A stretch of 64,000 bases of DNA from UBA2882 sp045542735 (GCA_045542735.1 JAZQLQ010000017.1:30432-94431), one strand, 5' to 3'; positions 1 to 8,429 are shown, counted from the stretch's first letter. Numbers and translations are program-made. The notes: a model not told the origin generated them from the sequence alone.

Positions 1-450
1 AGTAATCATACGGGGTGTACCAATCACACCGCTTTTTAACACCTTCATAATAGTCTCATACATAGGCATGTAACGAACCCAGATTGCCTCTGTGATAAAT
101 ACATTTTTCTCCTTAGCATATGCTAACACTTCTTCTGCTTCTTTGGTGTTAACACAGAAGGGTTTCTCTACCAACACCGGTTTCCCCGCGTCAATACACA
201 TCTTTGCCTGTTCGCAGTGCATGGGATGTGGTGTAGCAATATAAACAAGCTCCACATCTTTATCTGCCAGCATTTCTTCATAGCTGCCATAGGCTTTTTT
301 CACGTTGTGAGCCTTGGCAAACTCTGTTGCTTTATCCAAGGAACGGGATGCAATGGCATAGCATTCTGCCTTCTTCATTCCCTTTAAAGTATCCGCCATA
401 ATTGCGGCAATTCTACCTGCACCAATGATTCCCACCTTTAATTTTGCCAT
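1..450 (-). CDS. Gfo/Idh/MocA-family NAD(P)-dependent oxidoreductase, N-terminal part (runs off the window)
   Basis: The first 150 residues are visible; the C-terminal part lies beyond base 1. The start MAKLKVGIIGAGRIA carries the Rossmann GxGxxA nucleotide-binding motif, and a VEKPFCVN segment near residues 95-105 matches the conserved EKP motif of the family, whose lysine contacts substrate. Such enzymes oxidise or reduce sugars and cyclitols with NAD(P). GGAGGG lies at normal distance before the ATG at 450. The substrate cannot be told from this half. The family call is secure. Confidence 0.9.
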   Translation of the reverse strand, partial: MAKLKVGIIGAGRIAAIMADTLKGMKKAECYAIASRSLDKATEFAKAHNVKKAYGSYEEMLADKDVELVYIATPHPMHCEQAKMCIDAGKPVLVEKPFCVNTKEAEEVLAYAKEKNVFITEAIWVRYMPMYETIMKVLKSGVIGTPRMIT

Positions 451-477
451 ACAAATCCCTCCATACATATAATAAAA

Positions 478-510
478 AAGCTATTGAGAAATACAATCTC
501 TCAATAGCTT
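478..510 (-). terminator. Rho-independent terminator of the SH3b gene
   Basis: AAGCTATTGAGA (478-489) pairs perfectly with TCTCAATAGCTT (499-510) around a 9-nt loop. Read on the minus strand the hairpin is followed by CTTTTTTATT. It sits 14 bases after the SH3b stop and before the oxidoreductase start. Confidence 0.85.
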
Positions 511-523
511 ATTATATCATTTC

Positions 524-1756
524 TTACTGGTTGATTTCAACAAATTCACTCTTAATATATCCGGTCTGACCGTTATAACTAATCTTGCACCAGCCATCTG
601 CCTGTTCCATGATTAAATCAAAGGTCTCTCCCTGATATACACTACCCAATACATCTCCATCTGTAGATGCTGAACCACGTACTCTGACTGCTTCTTTTAC
701 GGTTACTTTACCGTTTGTCTGCGCAGGAGCCTCTGTTTGTGTTGTGTCTTCTGTCTGTTCAGGCTCTGTTGTTTCTGGTGTCTGTGCAGGTGCCTCTGCC
801 GGTGCCTGTGCCTGAAGGAACTCAGATTTTATGTATCCCTCCTGACCATTGAAATCTACCTTACTCCAGCCGTTATCTCTGGTCTCATATCTGGTCAGGG
901 TGGTGCCTGCTTCAACCTGTCCGATTCTATCAGCATTCTCACTGTCAGATGCACGTACATTTACTTTGGTTGTTGCAGTTACTGTCTCATTAACAGGAGT
1001 CGCGGTAGGAGTCTGTGCTCCGGTTTCCGCACTTGCTGCCTGATCAGCAGCCTGCTGCTCTGCATTCATTGCCTGCTCTGTACTCTGGCTCAAATCGTTA
1101 TCCATATAGTTTTTCAGATTTTCATCGGATGCCAGTGCATTGGTATACTGTGCTGTTACCTGCTCTACAAAAGCTACAATTGCAGGCTCAGCAGCCACCT
1201 GTTGTACATATGCCAAGGTTGCTTCATCAATGGTACTGTCGATATACAAAGCACCATCAGCAGTAGTAGATGCATATGTGGTAATAAAACCGGGAGCTTT
1301 TGTATCGATACCAATAAATTTTACTTCATAATATACAAATACAATATACTCATTTTCTTTTGCACCGGGTCTGGAGAACACCTTGATACCATCGATATAC
1401 TCAATATTCTGTGCACGGGTCTCGATTTTAATCTTTTCTTCCTCGGAGATATCAGGTTTTACTGTCTGAATCGTTACTGAATCACCGGTCTCTACCGCTT
1501 TGTAATAGGTTGTCATCAACTGAATCAACGCTTCATTATCAGTTTCCTCAAAAGTACCTTCTACAATCTCACTACCGGATACCTGTCCAGCACCGCTTCC
1601 ATCGTTTTTGGAACAGGATACACAGATTACAACGATAATAATCAGCAATAACGCCAGCGCTCCTCCGATTACTCCGTAACGTACTTTTTTGTCCTCTTTA
1701 ATTTTTTCTATTAATCCAGTCAAGCCGCCTGTCGGTTGATTTGACAATTTACTCAT
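524..1756 (-). CDS. Membrane-anchored protein with two C-terminal SH3b domains
   Basis: About 410 residues. The start is the ATG at 1756 (MSKLSNQPTGG, with AAAGG upstream); a longer reading would run into the tRNA gene. A basic cytoplasmic N-terminus is followed by one hydrophobic segment (about residues 28-50, ending VICVSC), a mixed extracellular region, then two SH3b modules separated by a Pro/Thr/Glu/Ala-rich linker. Both modules carry the VNVR/VRVRGSAS start and the GYIKSEF end typical of bacterial SH3 domains that bind peptidoglycan peptides. No catalytic domain is visible, so a wall-binding or envelope-sensing role is inferred. It has its own terminator at 478-510. Confidence 0.8.
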   Translation of the reverse strand: MSKLSNQPTGGLTGLIEKIKEDKKVRYGVIGGALALLLIIIVVICVSCSKNDGSGAGQVSGSEIVEGTFEETDNEALIQLMTTYYKAVETGDSVTIQTVKPDISEEEKIKIETRAQNIEYIDGIKVFSRPGAKENEYIVFVYYEVKFIGIDTKAPGFITTYASTTADGALYIDSTIDEATLAYVQQVAAEPAIVAFVEQVTAQYTNALASDENLKNYMDNDLSQSTEQAMNAEQQAADQAASAETGAQTPTATPVNETVTATTKVNVRASDSENADRIGQVEAGTTLTRYETRDNGWSKVDFNGQEGYIKSEFLQAQAPAEAPAQTPETTEPEQTEDTTQTEAPAQTNGKVTVKEAVRVRGSASTDGDVLGSVYQGETFDLIMEQADGWCKISYNGQTGYIKSEFVEINQ

Positions 1757-1786
1757 TTTTATTTCCCTTTCTTTTAATGGTTCAGA

Positions 1787-1858
1787 TGTACCCGAGAGGA
1801 ATCGAACCCCCATCGGCTGAACCGGAATCAGCTGTTTTATCCATTAAACTACGGGTAC
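1787..1858 (-). tRNA. tRNA-Arg (anticodon CCG)
   Basis: The minus-strand reading folds as a cloverleaf: 7-bp acceptor GTACCCG/CGGGTAC, D stem GTTT/AAAC, anticodon stem GCTGA/TCAGC with loop TTCCGGT (anticodon CCG, reading CGG), 4-nt variable loop, T arm with loop TTCGATT, discriminator A. The 3' CCA is not encoded and must be added enzymatically. It reads CGG, normally a rare arginine codon in such genomes. Confidence 0.95.
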
Positions 1859-1887
1859 AAATATTACAAATTTGTTACAACTTGTTT

Positions 1888-1916
1888 ATAATAGCATAAA
1901 ACACCGACTTTGACAA
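1888..1916 (-). promoter_or_regulatory. Sigma-A-type promoter of tRNA-Arg
   Basis: Minus strand: -35 TTGTCA (1911-1916), 17-bp spacer, -10 TATTAT (1888-1893), 30 bases before the mature tRNA 5' end. Confidence 0.75.
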
Positions 1917-1966
1917 GATTGTTCCCACTTTTTTCACAAACTCTTTTAACATCTTAATCTACATGA

Positions 1967-1996
1967 AAAAAGTGGCCGGTTACACCAGCCACTTTT
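1967..1996 (-). terminator. Hairpin terminator after the 47-codon gene
   Basis: AAAAGTGGC pairs with GCCACTTTT across an 11-12 nt loop. On the minus strand the hairpin is followed by a short T run and lies directly after the stop at 2002. Confidence 0.7.
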
Positions 1997-2001
1997 ATTA
2001 T

Positions 2002-2145
2002 CTATTCAGTTGTTTCTTGCTTTTGAGGAAATGCTACTCCAAGTATTCGCATTAACTTTCTGTATGCTTCTACTTCTTCGGTTCCTCTTTCTGCTTCTTC
2101 AATTAAAAATCTCTGCATCTCTTCTTTTGTCATTGGTTCACACAT
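2002..2145 (-). CDS. Small acidic protein of 47 residues, unknown function
   Basis: ATG at 2145 has a good ribosome site (GAGAGGTG) 6-8 bases upstream, and the frame ends in TAG followed at once by a terminator hairpin, so this looks like a real monocistronic small gene. The product (begins MCEPMTKEEMQRF, ends QKQETTE) is rich in Glu, Lys and Arg and should be largely helical. There is no signal peptide, membrane segment or metal-binding cluster. I do not recognise the family. Confidence 0.6.
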   Translation of the reverse strand: MCEPMTKEEMQRFLIEEAERGTEEVEAYRKLMRILGVAFPQKQETTE

Positions 2146-2235
2146 AGCCTACACCTCTCTTTCTTTTAGTATAGGCTTCTCCTTTCTTTATGTCAAACAT
2201 TTTGTTTTTAAATTTCGTTAATTTCTTGTTGAAAA

Positions 2236-3162
2236 CTACGGAATACGCAATTCATCCCGTTCCTTATCATAATAATATAAATGTTCGGATAAAACCTCTT
2301 CTTCTGCCACCTGATGCTGATTGATATCTTCTATCATCTCATTTAATTTGTTATAATCATCCTCTTCGTTTGCAGATAGCAAAATCACTTCATGAACACT
2401 GCTGGGCAATACAATCAAGTCACTTTCCATCACTTCCGCAATGTCCCTCAACACACCCGGATAATACATGGCAGACGCACCAAAATAACTTTTAGGATTA
2501 CTCAATACATACATATGAACATCCGCATTTTCTGTCCGAAACGCTTCGATCTCATCTGCATCCAGCTCTACTCCTTCTCCTGCCATGATCTGTAAAACCA
2601 CATCACACATCGGTTTATGTACAGCAGGCAAATCACGCATGGTATTTTGCAGCGCCAGATCATATAAAGTTCCTTCATCTATGCCCCACATATCCAGATG
2701 TTCTTTCTCAATTTGGACAGATGCTTGCCCATTTTCCTTGTGTACCCAGTCCATCTCAAAATAAAAGACCAACGCAAGATCCAAAAATCGGATATATGGC
2801 ATACGCACCAATCGGGTCTTATTCTTTTCATAATGAACCAAACGGAACATAATATGCTCTTTTGCTCTTTCAAAATCCGTAAAATGGGAAATGTCAATTT
2901 CCCGTTCTTTCTCCAACTCGTAAATATGAAAAATTTCTTTGGCTATTTCTTCTATACTTATTCCTTCGCAATAAGATGCATAATAACCATCCAACCGGAT
3001 ATTGGGCGATACATTTTTACTTTTCTCCAAGATTGCCAATGCCTGATAGGTCACCCCATTGTTTTTTACCGTTTCATGAAAATCTACATGTGCTTCTTCC
3101 GGTAGCCATGTACACAGAATCTCTCCCAATAATTTTGTAAATTCACTATAATTTTTTTCCAT
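2236..3162 (-). CDS. DUF5688 family protein
   Basis: 308 residues, soluble, acidic. The layout (MEKNYSEFTK start, a KNNGVTYQALAI segment, then a C-terminal half with YVLSNPKSYFGASAMYYPGVL and VLPSSVHEVIL) matches DUF5688, common in Lachnospiraceae chromosomes and integrative elements and of unknown function. AAAGGA precedes the ATG. It stands alone between the small gene and the efp terminator. No mobility gene is adjacent, so there is no sign of a surrounding element. Family recognition is from memory of the motif pattern. Confidence 0.75.
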   Translation of the reverse strand: MEKNYSEFTKLLGEILCTWLPEEAHVDFHETVKNNGVTYQALAILEKSKNVSPNIRLDGYYASYCEGISIEEIAKEIFHIYELEKEREIDISHFTDFERAKEHIMFRLVHYEKNKTRLVRMPYIRFLDLALVFYFEMDWVHKENGQASVQIEKEHLDMWGIDEGTLYDLALQNTMRDLPAVHKPMCDVVLQIMAGEGVELDADEIEAFRTENADVHMYVLSNPKSYFGASAMYYPGVLRDIAEVMESDLIVLPSSVHEVILLSANEEDDYNKLNEMIEDINQHQVAEEEVLSEHLYYYDKERDELRIP

Positions 3163-3214
3163 ATGATTGTTTCCTTTCGATTTGAATATTAGATATGTTT
3201 TTAGAAAATAGAAA

Positions 3215-3241
3215 AGGCAATAGATATAAAATCTATTGCCT
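3215..3241 (-). terminator. Rho-independent terminator of the aro-efp operon
   Basis: AGGCAATAGAT (3215-3225) pairs perfectly with ATCTATTGCCT (3231-3241). The minus-strand continuation is TTTCTATTTTC. It lies 40 bases after the efp stop. Confidence 0.85.
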
Positions 3242-3281
3242 AAAGCTTTTGATATGATGATATACCAATCAACCGACCAGC

Positions 3282-3839
3282 TTATACACGGGATAAATAT
3301 TCGCCTGTTCTGGTATCGATCTTGATTTTGTCTCCCTGGCTTACGAACAAGGGAACCAGTACCTGAGCACCTGTCTCAACGATAGCGGGTTTGGTAGCAC
3401 CTGTTGCTGTATCACCTTTGAAACCGGGCTCTGTCTCGGTAATCTCAAGCTCAACAAACAAGGGAGGCTCAACTGCAAATACGCTTCCGTTGTGAGAACA
3501 CATTTTTACCATTTCGTTCTCTTTTACAAACTTCATAGCATCGCCGATCTCATCCTGATTTAATGCGATCTGCTCGAATGTCTCTGTATCCATAAAGTTG
3601 TATAACTCACCGTCTGAATATAAGTACTGCATATCTTTTCTATCAATACGTGCCTGAGGGCATTTTTCAGTAGGACGGAAAGTTTTCTCTACAACACCGC
3701 CACTCTTGATATTTTTTAACTTTGTTCTAACGAATGCTGCACCTTTACCGGGTTTTACATGCTGGAACTCAATAATCTGGTAGATATTGTTATCTACTTC
3801 GATGGTCATACCATTTCTGAAATCACCTGCAGAAATCAT
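3282..3839 (-). CDS. efp: Elongation factor P
   Basis: 185 residues, the family's normal length. The start MISAGDFRNGMTIEVDNNIYQIIEFQHVKPGKG shows the domain I pattern; the tip loop reads KPGKGAAFVR, so the modifiable residue position is a lysine. The C-terminus GEYLSRV matches the family signature. EF-P enters the ribosomal E site and relieves stalling at polyproline. AGGAGG lies just before the ATG. It is the last gene of the yqeG-aroE-aroK-aroQ-efp run and is followed by a strong terminator. Confidence 0.97.
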   Translation of the reverse strand: MISAGDFRNGMTIEVDNNIYQIIEFQHVKPGKGAAFVRTKLKNIKSGGVVEKTFRPTEKCPQARIDRKDMQYLYSDGELYNFMDTETFEQIALNQDEIGDAMKFVKENEMVKMCSHNGSVFAVEPPLFVELEITETEPGFKGDTATGATKPAIVETGAQVLVPLFVSQGDKIKIDTRTGEYLSRV

Positions 3840-3923
3840 GATTTATTCCTCCTAAAATTTTTCACGTTATAATCCTTTACTAGTTTATAATAAAAAATCC
3901 CTTTTTTCAACTATTTTTTTCTT

Positions 3924-4361
3924 TTATTTTGCGCCCTGCGTCAATACAAAATCAATAGCTTCCAAATAGCCGTCCAATCCATGTCCGTAAATCTGGTGGT
4001 CACAGGCATCTTTTGTCACGGAAACTTTACGGAACTCTTCTCTCTTTGTAATATCCGAAATATGGATTTCCACTTTGGGTACCACAATACTCGCTAATGC
4101 ATCACGGATGGCATAACTGTAATGGGTATAGGCACCGGGATTGATGACAATTCCTTCTGTCCCATCAAAATAAGAATCTTGGATGCGGTCTATAATCGCA
4201 CCCTCATGATTGCTCTGGAATACCTCGATTTCACATCCGCATTCTTGGCCTTTCTTTCCGATCATTTCTAATAGCCCGTTATAATCTGTGGTTCCGTATA
4301 CACCTTTTTCACGAATTCCCAAAAAGTTCAGATTGGGTCCGTTAATCACTAATATTTTCAT
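3924..4361 (-). CDS. aroQ: Type II 3-dehydroquinate dehydratase
   Basis: 145 residues, typical for the dodecameric type II enzyme, which converts 3-dehydroquinate to 3-dehydroshikimate. Family motifs: N-terminal INGPNLNFLG, the tyrosine loop (REKGVYGTTDY), FQSNHEGAIID, NPGAYTHYS and the VEIHISDITKREEFR segment. Its start overlaps the end of aroK by 4 bases (ATGA), showing translational coupling. AAAGGAGG precedes the ATG. Confidence 0.97.
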   Translation of the reverse strand: MKILVINGPNLNFLGIREKGVYGTTDYNGLLEMIGKKGQECGCEIEVFQSNHEGAIIDRIQDSYFDGTEGIVINPGAYTHYSYAIRDALASIVVPKVEIHISDITKREEFRKVSVTKDACDHQIYGHGLDGYLEAIDFVLTQGAK

Positions 4362-4879
4362 GCTTTTCCTCCTTTTACCACTTCTAAAATCTCCTGAATG
4401 ATCGTATCAAACCCTTTATTATCAACGCAGATAACATAGTCAGCCGCTTCTTCATAATAAGGACTTCTCATCTCAATCATGGATTTGATTTTCTCCTGCG
4501 GATTATCTCCCCGTAAAAGTGGTCTTGTGGTGTCATTTTTTAGCCGGCCATAAATCGTCTCCGGCTCCGCTTTCAAATACACAACCGTTCCCAATTGCTT
4601 CATCAACGCCCTGTTTTCCTCTTTCATAGGCAAACCACCGCCTACAGAAATCACATAACGATCCGAATAGCCCATAAACTCCTTTAGACAATCCGTTTCC
4701 ATTTGACGGAAAGCACTTTCCCCATCCTCATCAAATATCTCATTGATGGTCTTTTTTTGTTTTTGCTCAATACGTTTATCCGTATCCAGTAATGCTATCC
4801 GTTCCCGATAGGATATTTTTTTACCAAGGGTTGTCTTACCGCAGCCCATATAACCGATTAGTATAATGTTATTCTTCAA
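4358..4879 (-). CDS. aroK: Shikimate kinase (TTG start)
   Basis: 173 residues. P-loop GYMGCGKTT near residues 9-17, DTDKRIEQ for shikimate and Mg binding, SVGGGLPM (the shikimate-binding Gly triplet) and the lid arginine in TRPLLRG are all present. It phosphorylates shikimate with ATP. The frame opens with TTG at 4879 behind AAGGAAG, overlapping the aroE 3' end by 11 bases; no internal ATG would keep the P-loop, so TTG is the start. Confidence 0.95.
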   Translation of the reverse strand: MKNNIILIGYMGCGKTTLGKKISYRERIALLDTDKRIEQKQKKTINEIFDEDGESAFRQMETDCLKEFMGYSDRYVISVGGGLPMKEENRALMKQLGTVVYLKAEPETIYGRLKNDTTRPLLRGDNPQEKIKSMIEMRSPYYEEAADYVICVDNKGFDTIIQEILEVVKGGKA

Positions 4880-5741
4880 CTTTTGTCGCTTCCTTCATCA
4901 ATTCGTATATTTCATCTGCCAATTCATCCGGCACCTGTACATCATTCCAAAGCTCATAAGCAATAATACCCTGATACAACAGCATCTTCAGCCCATTATA
5001 AGCATTTGCTCCTGCCTGTTTGCAAAGCTTCATAAATTTGGTCTCTGCCGGTTTATAAATCAGGTCAACACCCACATCAATCAGTTCATAAAAATCTGTA
5101 GCTTCGATAACCGCTGCATCGGCATCGGGATGCAAGCCTACGCTGGTCCCTTGTACACAGAGATATTTCTGCTTGGGAAGTGTTGCATAATCCGTCAATG
5201 CCATGGGCACTACCACATCACATTCCATGGCACGGTTTACTTCCTCTGCTACAGCCTGCGCTTTATCAACGGTTCGATTCAACAGATACACCTTTCTTGC
5301 GCCTTTGCTTACCAGCATAAAAGCCACTGCCCTGGAAGCACCGCCTGCTCCCAACAGAATCGCATCCCTTCCTTTGATTACTATGCCCTCTGTCTCCATA
5401 GCACGTTGCAATCCTGTCATATCGGTATTATATCCTTTATATCCGCCTTCTACAGGCACCAATGTATTTACTGCACCAATTTTTTCTGCTAAGGGATCAA
5501 TCTCCTTTAAAAAAGGAATCACCGCACTTTTATGGGGAACTGTCACATTCATACCACCGAGAGATAAGGCTCGTGCCCCCTGAATGGCTGCTTTCACATC
5601 TTCTTTTTCTACATGTAAGGGTACATAGATCATGTTTTGCCCCATGTGCTCAGCCAGCGTATTATGTATAATCGGAGATAAGGTATGCTCTACAGGACAC
5701 CCAATAAGCCCACAGGTCTTGGTCTTTCCGTTTATTCTCAT
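4869..5741 (-). CDS. aroE: Shikimate dehydrogenase (NADP+)
   Basis: About 290 residues from ATG 5741 (MRINGKTKTCGLIGCP). That start puts GGAGG 8 bases upstream, whereas upstream TTG/ATG choices contain or crowd the ribosome site. Substrate-domain motifs SPIIHN and NVTVPHK (catalytic Lys) are followed by the Rossmann GAGGASRAV and NRTVDKA of the NADP domain; the C-terminal GLKMLLYQG is present. It reduces 3-dehydroshikimate to shikimate, the step before aroK, which overlaps it. It lies 18 bases after yqeG. Confidence 0.96.
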   Translation of the reverse strand: MRINGKTKTCGLIGCPVEHTLSPIIHNTLAEHMGQNMIYVPLHVEKEDVKAAIQGARALSLGGMNVTVPHKSAVIPFLKEIDPLAEKIGAVNTLVPVEGGYKGYNTDMTGLQRAMETEGIVIKGRDAILLGAGGASRAVAFMLVSKGARKVYLLNRTVDKAQAVAEEVNRAMECDVVVPMALTDYATLPKQKYLCVQGTSVGLHPDADAAVIEATDFYELIDVGVDLIYKPAETKFMKLCKQAGANAYNGLKMLLYQGIIAYELWNDVQVPDELADEIYELMKEATKVEE

Positions 5742-5759
5742 ATTCATTTCCTCCAAAAG

Positions 5760-6287
5760 CTATTTCAGCTTCAGATATTTTGCTTCTTTCTTTAAATGTC
5801 TTTTGTAACCTGACAAAATCGGTTTCTCCAGATAACGCTTTAACACAATCTGAATTTCTTCTTTTTTATCAATAGGCTTCACCAAAATACTATATATACC
5901 GCAACGCTTTGCTCCCCACACATCTGTAAACAACTGGTCTCCCACAAATACCGTTGTCTTGGTATCCGTTCCCATCTGCTTCATTGCTTTCTCATAGCCT
6001 TTTTTACCCGGCTTTCTCGCTTTGTATATATAGCTTGCTCCCACTACTGCATCACAAAACATCTTGACACGTGGTTCTTTGTTGTTGGATAACAGCGTCA
6101 CTGCAAACCCAAGGCTGTGCAAACGTTCAAACAAAGCAATTGCCCGTTCATCTGCCGGTGCTCCATGGGGAACCAAAGTATTGTCTATATCAAAAATCAA
6201 GGCTTTTATGCCTTTTTCTTTTAAACCTTCAAAATCAATCTGATAGGTGGAATCCACCCACTCATCAGGATAAAACATCTGAAACAT
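5760..6287 (-). CDS. YqeG family HAD-IIIA phosphatase
   Basis: 175 residues. HAD motif I reads FDIDNTLVPHG (nucleophile and acid/base aspartates), motif II LLSNNKE, motif III lysine in the KARKPGKKGYEKA region, and motif IV GDQLFTDVWGAKR. This is the YqeG/GEP4-like group, related to mitochondrial phosphatidylglycerophosphate phosphatase; the substrate in this organism is not shown by the sequence. It is the first gene of the aro-efp operon. Confidence 0.9.
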   Translation of the reverse strand: MFQMFYPDEWVDSTYQIDFEGLKEKGIKALIFDIDNTLVPHGAPADERAIALFERLHSLGFAVTLLSNNKEPRVKMFCDAVVGASYIYKARKPGKKGYEKAMKQMGTDTKTTVFVGDQLFTDVWGAKRCGIYSILVKPIDKKEEIQIVLKRYLEKPILSGYKRHLKKEAKYLKLK

Positions 6288-6355
6288 AAAATACTCCTTT
6301 ATATTAGCTAAAAAATCACTCGGCTATTATCATATCACAATTTCACAAATTAAAA

Positions 6356-6397
6356 AAGCCCCGCCAATCTGTCCAATTACCAAATCCACGAGGCTTG
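6356..6397 (-). terminator. Probable terminator of the 128-codon orphan gene
   Basis: AAGCCTCG pairs (one mismatch) with the GGGGCTT side across a long loop of about 24 nt. The minus strand continues GGGGCTTTTTTAAT. The long loop makes it less certain than other terminators here. Confidence 0.55.
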
Positions 6398-6414
6398 TAA
6401 GTCTATTTTATGTA

Positions 6415-6801
6415 TTATTTCATAACAACGATTCCGTCTCCGGAAAGACCACCTGCAAATGCACCCGCTTCCTCTGCACCTACAAAGTAACGGTACTGGT
6501 CTAATACGCTGTCCTTTTTCATATCGGAAATCAACTGTTCCGCATCCAACAACTGCAAGTCACTTTCTTTTCCGATATAGTCGTATGTATCACCGGCATT
6601 GAAATTAAGAGAAATATTCTCCAGATCTGCCATCTTGGAACGTGTATCCGGCGTAGCCTGAGTATCCTGCGCCACTTCAGGAATCATCTGCTCCTGCTGC
6701 TTCTTGATCTCGTCCTGTTCTCTGACAGTCTCTAACTCAACTCTCTTAATCGGTTGGATAGGCTGATATTGATATAAACCGCCGATTCTTCCGATGCCCA
6801 T
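6415..6801 (-). CDS. Conserved-looking protein of unknown function behind a SigD-type promoter
   Basis: About 128 residues from ATG 6801 (MGIGRIGGLYQYQP). The AAAGGTGGTGAG site lies right before it, and a GTG 12 bases upstream overlaps that site. The N-terminal third is Gln/Glu rich and probably disordered. The C-terminal half contains NISLNFNAGDTYDYIGKES and ends YFVGAEEAGAFAGGLSGDG. There are no membrane segments, cysteines or known motif. Its promoter resembles that of flagellar-regulon genes (6842-6868), so a link to motility is an inference from regulation only. Confidence 0.7.
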   Translation of the reverse strand: MGIGRIGGLYQYQPIQPIKRVELETVREQDEIKKQQEQMIPEVAQDTQATPDTRSKMADLENISLNFNAGDTYDYIGKESDLQLLDAEQLISDMKKDSVLDQYRYFVGAEEAGAFAGGLSGDGIVVMK

Positions 6802-6841
6802 GATACTCACCACCTTTCACGTAACTTTCTTTTCACTGTTT

Positions 6842-6868
6842 ATATCGGTAACGAATACCAAAAACTTA
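6842..6868 (-). promoter_or_regulatory. SigD (sigma-28)-like promoter of the 6415-6801 gene
   Basis: Minus strand: -35 TAAG (6865-6868), 15-bp spacer, then ACCGATAT (-10 CCGATAT at 6842-6848). The Bacillus sigma-D consensus is TAAA-N15-GCCGATAT. One mismatch occurs in each element; the spacing is exact. It lies about 35 bases before the start codon. Confidence 0.6.
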
Positions 6869-6893
6869 ACCCCGCACCGACACGTTTACATAA

Positions 6894-7625
6894 TTATACC
6901 ACACCTGCGGCTTTTAGCAAGGCTTTTGTGTAATCTTCTTTGGGAGAAAAATAAAGTTCTTCTGTTTCTTCCATTTCAACAATGCGTCCGTCTTTCATAA
7001 TCATCACACGGTCGCACATCTGATATACCACACGTAAATCATGAGAAATAAACAGAACAGCTAAATCCATTTCTTTTTGCAATTTTTTAAGCAGTTCCAT
7101 AACCTGTGCCTGGATAGTCACATCCAAAGCCGATACCGGCTCGTCAGCAATCAAAAGTCTGGGCTCCTGCATCAATGCAACAGCAATACAGACACGTTGT
7201 CTTTGACCACCTGAAAGTTGTCTTGGATAACGCTCCATAAACTCTTCATCCAAGCCGACTTTACAAAGCATATCCACTGCCTTTTGCCGCATTTTCTCTT
7301 TATCATATCCCCCACGGATACGCAAAGGCTCCTGCAATATCCATCCCACCTTTCGGGAAGGATTCAAAGAACCGTATGGGTCCTGAAAAATCATGGCAAC
7401 AGAGCCATTTTTTTCAATAGCACCGGTTACATCCTTTATGATACCTAAAATACTTCTGGCAAGAGTAGACTTACCACTACCGCTTTCCCCCACCAGACCG
7501 AGGATTTCTCCTTTTCGGATGTCGAAAGAGACATCAAACAATACCTGATGACGGGTTTTCATATTCTTTTTATAATTCTTATAATATGCATTCAGGTTTT
7601 GAACCCGTAATAAACTTGGTTCCAT
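6894..7625 (-). CDS. ABC transporter ATP-binding protein (DppF/OppF/NikE class)
   Basis: 243 residues. Walker A GESGSGKS (about 46-53), Q-loop FQDPYGSLNPSRK, signature LSGGQRQR, Walker B LLIADEPVSALD and the switch histidine in FISHDLRVV are all intact. It pairs with the second ATPase encoded just upstream to power the permease dimer. It is short, lacking the C-terminal iron-sulfur extension of long Opp ATPases, as in nickel- or short-peptide-type systems. It is the last gene of the five-gene operon, 4 bases after its neighbour. No clear terminator is seen behind it. Confidence 0.92.
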   Translation of the reverse strand: MEPSLLRVQNLNAYYKNYKKNMKTRHQVLFDVSFDIRKGEILGLVGESGSGKSTLARSILGIIKDVTGAIEKNGSVAMIFQDPYGSLNPSRKVGWILQEPLRIRGGYDKEKMRQKAVDMLCKVGLDEEFMERYPRQLSGGQRQRVCIAVALMQEPRLLIADEPVSALDVTIQAQVMELLKKLQKEMDLAVLFISHDLRVVYQMCDRVMIMKDGRIVEMEETEELYFSPKEDYTKALLKAAGVV

Positions 7626-7629
7626 CCCG

Positions 7630-8424
7630 TCACCCTTTCCGTTTTACCTGTGGTATGGATGCAATGAGTTTCTTGGTATACTCTTCTTTGGGATGATTAA
7701 AAATCTCTTCCGTCAATCCCATCTCTACCATCTTACCATCTTCCATTACCACTACACGTTCACAAAGTTTTCTTACCAGACTCAAATCATGGGAGATAAA
7801 CATAATGGTTGTTCCTTTTTCCCGATTTAACTTTTGTAAAAGCTCTACAATCTGCTCTTGGATAGTCACATCCAAAGCGGTTGTAGGCTCATCTGCCAAT
7901 AAGATTTTGGGTTCACAAATCATTGCCGCCGCTATCATGACACGTTGACGCATACCACCGGATAATTCATGTGGATATTTATCGTAGACCTCTGCATCCA
8001 GTTCTACTTCATCCATAAGTTTTAACGCTTTTTCTTTGCGTTTATCCTTATCCAGATCCGTATGTAACCGCAGACTCTCTTCAATCTGACAGCCAATCTT
8101 TAATACCGGATTGAGGCTTGTCATGGGTTCTTGGAAAATCATGGCGATATCATCACCTTGCACTTCTCGAAGTTCATTTCTGTCACAGGTCAGCAGATTT
8201 TTCCCTTGAAAAATGATTTCACCGCTTTTTTCAATATCTTTACGGCTCAAAAGTCCTGCAACCGCCAAAGCCGTCATGGTTTTACCCGAACCGGATTCTC
8301 CTACGATACCGAGGATTTCTCCCTTTTCTATCTTGATGGTCACATCCTCCACAACAGTTTCCGGTCTCTCATGATCATGAAACTCAATATTCAAATGATT
8401 GATTTCCAATATATATTCACTCAT
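7630..8424 (-). CDS. ABC transporter ATP-binding protein (DppD/OppD/NikD class)
   Basis: 264 residues. Walker A GESGSGKT (about 42-49), Q-loop FQEPMTSLNPV, signature LSGGMRQR, Walker B ILLADEPTTALD, switch FISHDLSLV. The length is that of the short NikD-like ATPases rather than the 320-350 of OppD. AAGGAAT precedes the ATG; the gap to the permease gene is 5 bases, so translation is probably coupled. It forms a heterodimer with the 6894-7625 product. Confidence 0.92.
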   Translation of the reverse strand: MSEYILEINHLNIEFHDHERPETVVEDVTIKIEKGEILGIVGESGSGKTMTALAVAGLLSRKDIEKSGEIIFQGKNLLTCDRNELREVQGDDIAMIFQEPMTSLNPVLKIGCQIEESLRLHTDLDKDKRKEKALKLMDEVELDAEVYDKYPHELSGGMRQRVMIAAAMICEPKILLADEPTTALDVTIQEQIVELLQKLNREKGTTIMFISHDLSLVRKLCERVVVMEDGKMVEMGLTEEIFNHPKEEYTKKLIASIPQVKRKG

Positions 8425-8429
8425 ATCAT

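Noticed and set aside
737..1480. Open frame of 247 codons on the plus strand
   Set aside because: It is antisense to the SH3b gene, very Cys-rich because of the opposite strand's Thr/Ala/Glu codons, and has no ribosome site.
1757..1813. Longer N-terminus for the SH3b protein
   Set aside because: It would be translated out of the tRNA-Arg gene; ATG 1756 has its own ribosome site.
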